Of a stretch of DNA of 51,527 bases, positions 16,256 to 22,584 are shown piece by piece; position 1 is the stretch's first letter; each line of letters begins with the position of its first letter. Below the pieces are notes generated by a model. That model was not told where the DNA came from and ran no database searches. It saw only the letters and a program-made list of their open reading frames with translations. Origin of the DNA: an uncultured Flavobacteriaceae bacterium (GTDB lineage: Bacteria > Bacteroidota > Bacteroidia > Flavobacteriales > Flavobacteriaceae); contig CALLIG010000111.1 of NCBI GenBank assembly GCA_938009735.1, positions 1 to 51,527 on the forward strand, given 5' to 3'. A program made the position numbers and the translations under genes.

Positions 16256-17218
16256 TTAAAAAGCTTGAACAACATATAAATAAAGTGGCATGCCAATAGT
16301 AATATTAAAAGGGAATGTAATAGCAAGCGCCATGGGTAAATATAAACCCGGATTTGCTTTGGGAGCAGCTAATCGCATCGCTGCTGGTACCGCTATGTAA
16401 GATGCACTTGCAGCTAAGATTGCGAATAAAAATCGATTGCCAATACTATCGGTAAAAACGCCGCTTACAATTGCAACAATACACCCGTTGATAAGGGGTA
16501 TTATGATGGCAAATATAAAAGCGAACCAACCCTTCTTTAGAAAATCACCTAACTTTTTACCGCTTGTTATACCCATGTCTAGAAGAAACACGGCAAGAAA
16601 ACCTTTAAAAATATCAGTAGTGAAAGGTTCAATGCCTCTCGCTTGTTGATCGCTTGCTAGAAACCCAATGAATAAGCTTCCCATGATCAAAAGTACGCTT
16701 CCATTTGTAAGTGAGTGATGCACAATGCTTCCCAATTTCAATTTACTTTTTCTATTTTTTTGGAAGTAAGCCATTAGTAAAACGCCAATTATAATTGAAG
16801 GTGCTTCCATTAAAGCCATAACTGCGACCATATGTCCGCCAAATTCAATTTGTTCTATTTCTAAAAATGAAACCGCTGTGACAAAAGTAACTGCACTAAC
16901 TGACCCATAGGCCGCTGCAATGGCACCTGAGTTTTCGACACTAAATTTTCTACGTAGTATGAAATAGGTATATATTGGAACGAAAAGGGCTAAAAAAACA
17001 CCAAACAGTAATGACCAGAGAATTTCTAGATCAAGTTTGCTATGGGAGAGTTCCATACCGCCTTTAAAACCGATAGAGAACATTAGGTATAAAGAAATGA
17101 ATTTTGCTGAGTTAGGCGGTATTTCTAAATCACTTTTTACTTGAACAGCAATTATACCTAAAAAGAAAAATAAAAGCGCGGGGTTAGTTAAGTTGTCTAG
17201 CAACAGGGATAAATCCAT
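16256..17218 (-). CDS. SbtA-family sodium-dependent bicarbonate permease
   Basis: Inner-membrane permease of 320 residues with about ten TM segments, arranged as two inverted halves: LLFFFLGIIAVQVKSDLEIP / LYLMFSIGFKGGMEL and, in the second half, FLAVFLLDMGITSGKKLGDF and AILAASASYIAVPAAMRLA. The GFKGG, LLDMG and SYIAVPAAMR blocks are SbtA (DUF897) signatures. Cyanobacterial SbtA takes up bicarbonate; here, in a likely heterotroph, the substrate is inferred. No PII-like SbtB gene follows. A terminator separates it from the small genes upstream, so it has its own promoter, with a large palindrome at 17250-17270. Confidence 0.88.
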   Translation of the reverse strand: MDLSLLLDNLTNPALLFFFLGIIAVQVKSDLEIPPNSAKFISLYLMFSIGFKGGMELSHSKLDLEILWSLLFGVFLALFVPIYTYFILRRKFSVENSGAIAAAYGSVSAVTFVTAVSFLEIEQIEFGGHMVAVMALMEAPSIIIGVLLMAYFQKNRKSKLKLGSIVHHSLTNGSVLLIMGSLFIGFLASDQQARGIEPFTTDIFKGFLAVFLLDMGITSGKKLGDFLKKGWFAFIFAIIIPLINGCIVAIVSGVFTDSIGNRFLFAILAASASYIAVPAAMRLAAPKANPGLYLPMALAITFPFNITIGMPLYLYVVQAF

Positions 17219-17249
17219 TATAATGATTAGGTTTTTGGTTGTAGTTGAT

Positions 17250-17270
17250 TATGACCTGATGTAGGTCATA
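17250..17270. promoter_or_regulatory. Palindromic operator candidate upstream of the permease gene
   Basis: TATGACCT-N5-AGGTCATA, a perfect 8-base inverted repeat with a GATGT spacer, starts 31 bases upstream of the permease start codon. It fits a dimeric regulator better than a hairpin terminator, as no T-run follows. Confidence 0.6.
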
Positions 17271-17295
17271 CGTTAAAAGAGTATGTTTTTTGGAT

Positions 17296-17323
17296 AAAAA
17301 AAGGGGCGGTTTAATTCCGCCCC
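17296..17323 (-). terminator. Intrinsic terminator overlapping a stop codon
   Basis: On the minus strand GGGGCGG-AATTAAA-CCGCCCC forms a strong GC stem followed by seven T residues. The TAA of the 62-residue gene (17311-17313) sits in the loop, so the last codons make the stem. It should cut transcription before the permease gene. Confidence 0.9.
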
Positions 17324-17499
17324 CCAATAGCTCGTACTAAAAGTACAAGGCAAACAATGAATGCTGATGGCAAGAGCCAATTCGTATATATTGAGCCGCT
17401 CCGCAGCACTAAAATTGAAAGGACGCCAAGAACTAGCGCTCCGACTAGAGGTAAAATATTTATATTTTTAAAATCTTTTATTTGTTTTTCTGAAGCCAT
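17311..17499 (-). CDS. Small two-TM membrane protein
   Basis: 62 residues: a short charged N-terminus, then two TM helices (ILPLVGALVLGVLSILVL and WLLPSAFIVCLVLLVRAI) joined by RSGSIYTN. No family is recognised. It follows the 103-residue gene after 21 bases and its 3' end forms the terminator stem, so these two genes form one unit that ends before the permease. Confidence 0.65.
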   Translation of the reverse strand: MASEKQIKDFKNINILPLVGALVLGVLSILVLRSGSIYTNWLLPSAFIVCLVLLVRAIGGRN

Positions 17500-17520
17500 T
17501 GCAAATGATTTTAAATTGAA

Positions 17521-17832
17521 TTAGTCTAATGCAGCTGTTATTTCAAAAGTGCTGTTTATTCTCAGTTTCATTCCTTCTTTTCTCATTTTTGAGATGAACT
17601 CTTTAGCAATGTGCTTTTCATTTTCAAGCTCTGTAATTCTATTGTCTGCATAACTGGTAGAGCTATTGCAATTACCTTCAAGCATGGTTAGGCGCTGAAG
17701 TTTGTGAAAGTTGATTTTTTCATTCAATAATGAGTTGACAATGTGTGCAGCTTCTGAAGGTGTAAACTCGCCTTCTACTAGGTTAATGTTCTGTTTTGTT
17801 TTTTTTACTAATTCAAGCTCTTGTGTTTGCAT
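17521..17832 (-). CDS. Small helical cytoplasmic protein, unknown
   Basis: 103 residues without signal peptide or TM segment. It is rich in charged residues: a segment FTPSEAAHIVNSLLNEKINFHKLQRL that reads as helix-turn-helix-like packing but is not a recognised DNA-binding motif, then a coiled segment ENEKHIAKEFISKMRKEG. It is divergent from the LysR gene (128 bases apart), which often indicates regulatory linkage. Confidence 0.65.
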   Translation of the reverse strand: MQTQELELVKKTKQNINLVEGEFTPSEAAHIVNSLLNEKINFHKLQRLTMLEGNCNSSTSYADNRITELENEKHIAKEFISKMRKEGMKLRINSTFEITAALD

Positions 17833-17928
17833 AAAATTCTTTTTAATGTTTTGTTTAAAAATTCTTTCAGGTCAAATTTCTCTGATTGACACCACAAAGT
17901 TGCAGAAATATATTCATTAAATATTATT

Positions 17929-17951
17929 TATATTTGTTATGGAATACATAA
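17929..17951 (+). promoter_or_regulatory. LysR promoter element and adjacent inverted repeat
   Basis: TATATTTG (17929-17936) is a perfect -7 element. Immediately after it, TTATG-GAATA-CATAA (17937-17951) is an inverted repeat containing a T-N11-A LysR-type box, placed at the predicted transcript start, as expected for autorepression. Confidence 0.6.
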
Positions 17952-17960
17952 ACAATAGTT

Positions 17961-18884
17961 ATGAATTATACGTTGCACCAACTGCAGATATTTTTAAAAA
18001 TCACTCAAAAGAAAAGTATTACCAAGGCTTCGGAGGAATTATATTTAACCCAGCCAGCCGTTTCAATTCAGCTTAAAAATTTTCAAGAACAATTTTCAAT
18101 ACCTTTAACAGAGGTGGTTGGAAGGCAACTTTATGTTACTGACTTCGGAAAGGAAATCGCAATAGCTGCTCAAAAGATTTTGAATGAGGTACATGCTATT
18201 AATTACAAAACCCTTGCCTATGAAGGACGTTTGGGAGGTAGATTATTGATTTCAATTGTTTCTACTGCAAAATATGTGATGCCCTATTTTTTATCCGATT
18301 TTATGAATCAACACAACGGTGTTGATTTAATAATGGATGTGACGAATAAAAGCAAGGTGGTAGATAGTTTAGAAAAAAATGAAGTTGATTTTGCGCTAGT
18401 ATCCGTTCTGCCAAAAAAGCTTAAAGTGAACAGAGTTGAGCTGATGAAGAATAAATTGTTTCTAGTAGGTGGTACTCATAAGGTTTTTGATAAAGGAATT
18501 ACCAAGAAAAAATTATTTGAAAAACTACCTCTGATATATAGAGAACAAGGGTCTGCAACACGAAACGCTATGGAGAGTTTTATAGCCAAAAATAAAATTG
18601 CAGTTGGTAAAAAAATTGAGCTAACCTCAAATGAGGCTGTAAAACAGGCCGTAATTTCTGGATTAGGCTATTCTATAATGCCCTTAATTGGTATTAAAAA
18701 CGATCTATTAAATAATGATTTACAGATTATACCGGTAAATGGACTTCCTATAAGTACTACTTGGAATTTAATTTGGCTAAAATCAAAGAAGCTATCGCCT
18801 GCCGCTTTAGCTTTTCTTGAGCATCTTGAAGAACAGAAAAAAGAAATTATAGAAAATCGTTTTGAGTGGTTTGATTCTTACTAA
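17961..18884 (+). CDS. LysR-family transcriptional regulator
   Basis: A 307-residue regulator: an N-terminal winged HTH (MNYTLHQLQIFLKITQKKSI, then TKASEELYLTQPAVSIQLKN) and a substrate-binding domain (about 90-290). LysR proteins of the CbbR/CmpR type control carbon-concentrating genes, and the divergent neighbourhood with an SbtA-type permease suggests such a role; this is inference. The same TTATG-N5-CATAA motif occurs upstream of this gene and upstream of the exported-protein gene at 20526. Confidence 0.93.
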   Translation: MNYTLHQLQIFLKITQKKSITKASEELYLTQPAVSIQLKNFQEQFSIPLTEVVGRQLYVTDFGKEIAIAAQKILNEVHAINYKTLAYEGRLGGRLLISIVSTAKYVMPYFLSDFMNQHNGVDLIMDVTNKSKVVDSLEKNEVDFALVSVLPKKLKVNRVELMKNKLFLVGGTHKVFDKGITKKKLFEKLPLIYREQGSATRNAMESFIAKNKIAVGKKIELTSNEAVKQAVISGLGYSIMPLIGIKNDLLNNDLQIIPVNGLPISTTWNLIWLKSKKLSPAALAFLEHLEEQKKEIIENRFEWFDSY

Positions 18885-18888
18885 TTAA

Positions 18889-18940
18889 AAAAAAATCTCA
18901 TATACTTATCTGAGGGTTTATTTCTCGAATAAGTATATGA
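18889..18940 (-). terminator. Intrinsic terminator, minus strand
   Basis: Read on the minus strand, TCATATACTTAT and ATAAGTATATGA (12 bases each) pair around a 19-base loop, followed by GA and a run of nine T. It ends the transcript that includes the 59-residue membrane protein and the SPFH lipoprotein gene. Confidence 0.75.
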
Positions 18941-18979
18941 AATTATATAACAAAGCGTTAGGAGGCGTTTGGGTTAGAT

Positions 18980-19159
18980 TCATTTTGAATTGCCGGCGTA
19001 TTTCTCTAGAATTTTAGGAGCTATTAAACAAATGATTAATAGGAAATAGGCCCAATTAATATTCACATGAGCATATTTATAAAGAAGAATAAATATAATT
19101 AAGGTTATACCATATAGAATGCTAATTGCTGTTTTGAAATGAAATTTGGAATCAAGCAT
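18980..19159 (-). CDS. Small membrane protein of 59 residues
   Basis: Reads from ATG at 19159 to TGA at 18980. Composition: MLDSKFHFKTAISI, a TM helix (LYGITLIIFILLYKYA), a short loop with VNINW, a second TM helix (AYFLLIICLIAPKILE) and KYAGNSK. Codon use resembles the neighbours. It lies 39 bases after the SPFH lipoprotein stop codon and 39 bases before the terminator, so an operon is likely. It resembles in shape, not clearly in sequence, the 62-residue protein at 17311. No family is recognised. Confidence 0.6.
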   Translation of the reverse strand: MLDSKFHFKTAISILYGITLIIFILLYKYAHVNINWAYFLLIICLIAPKILEKYAGNSK

Positions 19160-19198
19160 AGTAGTATATTTTGAGATTAATTAAATCATGATTGTGTT

Positions 19199-19978
19199 TT
19201 AATTCTTATTGGGTTCTATTAGTAATGGTGTCTTTCCATCGGTTATAATTATTTTACTGTTCTGTGATCGAGAAAGTTCTTTGAAAGCCTCAATGCTTCT
19301 TATCTGAATGATTTCATTCGTAAGACCTTCTGATAATATTATTTGAGCATCGCGTTCACCTTTAGCTTCAATAATTTTGCGGTCGGCTTCTAATGTTGCT
19401 TGCTGAAGTATAAACTCCATTCGCATAGCATCTTGTTCAGCTTGCAATTTTCTCTCTATTGAATTAGCTAATCCATTAGGTAGCTGTATGCTTTTCATTA
19501 AAACAGCAATGAGCTCAATACCATCTGCTTGTTTCGTAAGATTTTCTTCCATCTTAACTTTGATTTCATCCTCTATTTTGGCTCTCATTCCTGAATGCAT
19601 ATCCTTGGCATAAAACTTTGCGCAAACATCTGACGAGGCGGATCTGAAAACACTAGTAATTATAGATTCATACTCTTGTCCTAAATTTTCCAAAACTGAA
19701 GGAATCTTATTTTGTTCTAAACGATATAGAATAGAGATTTCGGAATTTACACTTAGCCCTTCCTTGCTTGGTAAACTCAAAACAAGTTTTATATTATTGG
19801 TTTGTGTAGATTCTTTTAAAACCTTACTCACAAAAGGGTTATAGAATACTGTGCCTTGAGTTATCACTTCATCAGAAAATTTCCCTAAGGTTTGTTTCAC
19901 CCCTGTTTCTCCAGGTCTAATAACTGCACAACTATTTAATAACAAAGCCGTTAAGGCCAATAAAATTATATTTCTCAT
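19199..19978 (-). CDS. SPFH/prohibitin-family lipoprotein
   Basis: 259 residues. The signal peptide ends at LLLNSC (Cys17), so it is lipid-anchored rather than TM-anchored as most stomatins and HflC/K are. The band 7 domain (about 25-190) contains PGETGVKQTLGKFSDEV, FYNPFV and the AEQDAMRMEFILQQATLEAD coiled coil typical of SPFH proteins, followed by AKGERDAQIILSEG. SPFH proteins form ring scaffolds on membranes; here an envelope scaffold on the outer or inner membrane is inferred. It is followed by the 59-residue membrane protein. Confidence 0.87.
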   Translation of the reverse strand: MRNIILLALTALLLNSCAVIRPGETGVKQTLGKFSDEVITQGTVFYNPFVSKVLKESTQTNNIKLVLSLPSKEGLSVNSEISILYRLEQNKIPSVLENLGQEYESIITSVFRSASSDVCAKFYAKDMHSGMRAKIEDEIKVKMEENLTKQADGIELIAVLMKSIQLPNGLANSIERKLQAEQDAMRMEFILQQATLEADRKIIEAKGERDAQIILSEGLTNEIIQIRSIEAFKELSRSQNSKIIITDGKTPLLIEPNKN

Positions 19979-20058
19979 TTTCCAAAATTTAACGTTACAC
20001 TTAATTTTTTGGTCACATATTACTTGAAGTAACTGGCTTGGTCTGGGTTTGATGGCTA

Positions 20059-20526
20059 TTAAAGTTTGATACGAGGTCCAAAACCCTCAACTATGTGCTC
20101 AGCTCCACTAAATAGAAATTTTTGAGCTGGTACAGACTTCAGATCTTTATGAAGGGTATTCGCTTTTGGAAATTCAGGGTCATTAGCGGCAAGTAGTGTA
20201 TTCAATCTTTGTTGTGGCCTAATTGCTACATTATCATAATCGTACATGCCAGCAAGCGAAAATGTAGTTAAGTTTTGAGGCAGCTTTTTGGTAATTACTT
20301 GTTTTGAATTTAAATACTCTCTTTGCTTGTTGTCAGTTGCTTTTATTGTTTGCTTGAGTGCTGATATATTATCTGCAAACTTGTAAGAAAGCAAATGTTC
20401 GTTATTTTTATTTATGAAACTCATTTCCTTCTGAATCTTGTCATCAAAAAATTCACTTTCTGAATGGTTAATAGGATTTGCTAATGCCATAAAAGGAACT
20501 AATAATACTAATAATGTCTTTTTCAT
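20059..20526 (-). CDS. Exported protein of unknown function
   Basis: 155 residues with a signal peptide (MKKTLLVLLVPFMALANP). The mature part is polar and low in cysteine and has no recognised domain: two helical stretches (FADNISALKQTIKATDNKQ and ANTLHKDLKSVPAQKFLF) around a central SLAGMYDYDNVAIRPQQRL. TAAATTTA on the minus strand near 20564-20571 could be the -7 element, and TTATG-TAACA-CATAA (20608-20622) lies upstream at an activator-like distance. It is followed by the SPFH lipoprotein gene after 80 bases. Confidence 0.7.
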   Translation of the reverse strand: MKKTLLVLLVPFMALANPINHSESEFFDDKIQKEMSFINKNNEHLLSYKFADNISALKQTIKATDNKQREYLNSKQVITKKLPQNLTTFSLAGMYDYDNVAIRPQQRLNTLLAANDPEFPKANTLHKDLKSVPAQKFLFSGAEHIVEGFGPRIKL

Positions 20527-20607
20527 AATATGCGGATTTAAATGATTATTATTTCTCTACTGATATAAATTTACGACCATTTATGCATTTATTTTTATTT
20601 ATATATG

Positions 20608-20622
20608 TTATGTAACACATAA
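20608..20622. promoter_or_regulatory. Second TTATG-N5-CATAA operator candidate
   Basis: TTATG-TAACA-CATAA, the same arms and spacing as the site at the LysR start. It lies about 40-60 bases upstream of the predicted start for the exported-protein gene, the position used by LysR activators. Confidence 0.6.
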
Positions 20623-20872
20623 AAAAAACTTATGTAAAATGAACTGAAAATATACATTAAATTTGTAAGAATGAATTCATTATGTAATCGCCAAATGCTA
20701 TTTCAAATAATTAGTAAATATTTGAATTACAGTTGGGAAGAATCAAAATCTGTAAAATAATTAACGATCCAGATAAGTTATACATTTACAGTATTAGATC
20801 GTAAAAGGGTGGCCAGTTATTCATCTATGAAAACAATTGGAACAGTATTAAAGTAATGGCATTTTTTACAAT

Positions 20873-20937
20873 AAAAGCATCGACTTTAAAGATCTTCGAT
20901 TGCTTAGTGAGAACAAAGGAAAAAAGTCGATGCTTTT
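20873..20937. repeat. 15-base perfect inverted repeat with 35-base centre
   Basis: AAAAGCATCGACTTT (20873-20887) and AAAGTCGATGCTTTT (20923-20937) are exact complements. No T-run of terminator length follows in either direction, and no target duplication is visible. Confidence 0.8.
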
Positions 20938-20996
20938 GAGAACAACTAACACTTAACTTTAATTTTTAGCAAATGAATTTTGCCTATTTCGTAGTC

Positions 20997-21354
20997 TTAT
21001 TTTAATTTTTTAGATTCAATAGCCTTTTTAAAATCTGCTTTTACTTCAGAAAAAAAAGTGAAAAAACTTTAAGCCATCTTTTCGTACTATTGTGGCCCTG
21101 GTTCTGCTATTTTTGTTTGTTTTGATATCTTTTACAATTAGACTTTTACCCTTAAGCTATTTAAAGCCGGTAATGGCCCCTTGTTTAATAATTATGTTCT
21201 TTCTCGTAAAAACTATGTTTTGATAATTTGATGTCGAAGGTTTGTCTAATATCAAAATTTCGGCATTGTTTATGGAATATTCGTTGTTATGAGAAAACAA
21301 CATTCCTGAACTTATAAAAAATATTAAAATCACAATAGATCTTCTCATAATCAT
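20997..21354 (-). pseudogene. Decayed gene for a small secreted protein
   Basis: Minus-strand reading from ATG at 21354 gives a signal peptide (MRRSIVILIFFISSGMLFS) and 65 residues to a TAG at 21157-21159. The same frame then continues as LKGKSLIVKDIKTNK, NSRTRATIVRKDGLKFFHFF, and, after one extra base in an 8-base homopolymer (21050-21057), as SEVKADFKKAIESKKLK to a TAA at 20997. Undoing the two lesions gives about 118 residues, close to the 125-residue neighbour, whose tail (LVLRREDGRNFFDLF) resembles the TIVRKDGLKFFHFF tail. Two lesions argue for a pseudogene; sequencing error at the homopolymer could explain only one of them. Confidence 0.7.
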
Positions 21355-21371
21355 TTGTTTTCTAGTTAATT

Positions 21372-21749
21372 TTAATCAGCAAAAATTTCATCAGTTTCCT
21401 GTATATTTAAGGGGGTTAGCTTAGCACTAAGTGTAGGAAATAAATCAAAAAAGTTGCGACCGTCCTCTCTTCGTAACACTAAACTTACAGAGCCTTCTGA
21501 ATTGTCGCTTTGTTCTTGAACAATTAACTTGCTTCCGAATATATTAAAGTAGTTATTCATGCCATCTAAGTCATTTAATCCTCCCATTACAACTACTACA
21601 TCTTTAAAAGGAAACTTCATTTGATTCTTCATAGAAGTACTACTATCTTCAACCAACTGAAAGTCATCAAACGATATTTTGTATTGCTCTTGTGAAAAAG
21701 CTAAAAACGGAATAATTAGGAATGCTATTAAATGGATTACTTTCTTCAT
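21372..21749 (-). CDS. Small secreted protein, likely paralogue of the decayed gene beside it
   Basis: 125 residues with a signal peptide (MKKVIHLIAFLIIPFLAFS). The mature part (YKISFDDFQLVEDSSTS..., VVVVMGGLNDLDGMNNYF, LVLRREDGRNFFDLFPTLSA) has no recognised domain. Seventeen bases separate it from the pseudogene on the same strand, so both were one operon. The tails share an R-x-DG-x-FF pattern, suggesting tandem duplication. CAAATATA at 21789-21796 (minus TATATTTG) is its probable promoter. Confidence 0.72.
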   Translation of the reverse strand: MKKVIHLIAFLIIPFLAFSQEQYKISFDDFQLVEDSSTSMKNQMKFPFKDVVVVMGGLNDLDGMNNYFNIFGSKLIVQEQSDNSEGSVSLVLRREDGRNFFDLFPTLSAKLTPLNIQETDEIFAD

Positions 21750-21788
21750 ATCGTTATAATTTAATTCATAGTTAAATCAAGTACACTA

Positions 21789-21796
21789 CAAATATA
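21789..21796 (-). promoter_or_regulatory. Promoter -7 element for the small secreted protein genes
   Basis: Minus-strand TATATTTG, 39 bases upstream of the start codon at 21749. Confidence 0.5.
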
Positions 21797-21844
21797 TTTT
21801 TTTAAATAAATTAAAAAGCATTACTTTCGTTAAAAATAAGTTAA

Positions 21845-21879
21845 ACTATCAGTATGTGATAGTATTACTATTATATTTG
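21845..21879. promoter_or_regulatory. TetR promoter with overlapping inverted repeats
   Basis: TATATTTG (21872-21879) is preceded by ACTATC-N7-GATAGT (21845-21863), which overlaps a second repeat, ATAGT-ATT-ACTAT. Three half-sites between the -33 and -7 positions make a plausible operator for the TetR protein encoded 26 bases downstream. The regulator is inferred. Confidence 0.55.
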
Positions 21880-21904
21880 CGTTATCAAATAAAGAATAAA
21901 TAGA

Positions 21905-22576
21905 ATGGATCAATTATTACAATCTGTCAAAATCGGAATTAATGAAAAAATCTATGTGAAAGATCCTGAGTCATCAGACCTAGGAAAACGTATCATAGAA
22001 CAAAGCATATTAATGATTGATGCAATGGGTTTTGAGAGTTTTACTTTTAAAAAGCTAGGAGCTAAAATTGGTTCTAATGAAAGTTCTATTTACCGTTACT
22101 TTGAAAATAAACACAAGCTGCTTCTATACTTAGCTTCTTGGTACTGGGGCTGGTTAGAATATCAATTGGTTTTTTCAACAAATAGCATAGCTGACGCTCA
22201 ACAGAAACTTGATAAGGCCATTGAAATAGTGACTAAAACAACTGTTGAAGATTCTTCTTTTTCTCACATTAATGAGGTTTTATTAAATAAAATTGTAATT
22301 AATGAATATTCAAAATCGTATTTAACCAAAGAGGTAGATACTGAAAACAAAGAAGGTTACTTTGTTATCTACAAAAGACTTGTTACCCGAATAAGTACTA
22401 TGATAACGGAAGTAAATTCAGATTATAAGTATCCCAGTAGTTTAGCAAGTACCATTTTGGAAGGCTCGTTACACCAACATTTTTTGAAAGGACATTTTAG
22501 TTCGTTGACTGATTGTCACCAAGATGACGATTCAACCAAATATTTTCTTCACTTAGTAGCAACTACAATCAAATAG
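21905..22576 (+). CDS. TetR-family transcriptional regulator
   Basis: 223 residues. The N-terminal HTH (about 28-72) has GKRIIEQSILMIDAMGFESF, TFKKLGAKIGSNESSIYRYF and NKHKLLLYLASWY; the C-terminal ligand domain is poorly conserved, as usual, and has no recognised cofactor motif. It is the first gene of a four-gene export unit, eight bases before the ABC gene, so it probably senses a substrate of that exporter and represses the unit. Confidence 0.93.
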   Translation: MDQLLQSVKIGINEKIYVKDPESSDLGKRIIEQSILMIDAMGFESFTFKKLGAKIGSNESSIYRYFENKHKLLLYLASWYWGWLEYQLVFSTNSIADAQQKLDKAIEIVTKTTVEDSSFSHINEVLLNKIVINEYSKSYLTKEVDTENKEGYFVIYKRLVTRISTMITEVNSDYKYPSSLASTILEGSLHQHFLKGHFSSLTDCHQDDDSTKYFLHLVATTIK

Positions 22577-22584
22577 ATAAAAGC

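Larger units (their letters stand above)
20527..20996. other. Intergenic region with operator copy and inverted repeats
   Basis: 470 bases without a convincing gene. It holds the TTATG-N5-CATAA site (20608-20622), a plus-strand TAAATTTG (20657-20664), and an inverted repeat of AAAAGCATCGACTTT with its exact complement (20873-20887 and 20923-20937). Two tiny reading frames (20671-20760 and 20856-20939) were considered and not accepted as genes. Confidence 0.6.

Noticed and set aside
20671-20760. A 29-residue reading frame after a TAAATTTG element
   Set aside because: Position is suggestive, but composition and lack of any recognisable motif do not support a gene; left as a remark on the intergenic region.
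20800-20870. Possible remnant of a transposase reading frame
   Set aside because: A translated stretch looked vaguely transposase-like, but stop codons break it and no terminal repeats with target duplication could be found.
20856-20939. A 27-residue reading frame overlapping the 15-base inverted repeat
   Set aside because: It overlaps the repeat and its residues are dictated by it; no translation signal is seen.
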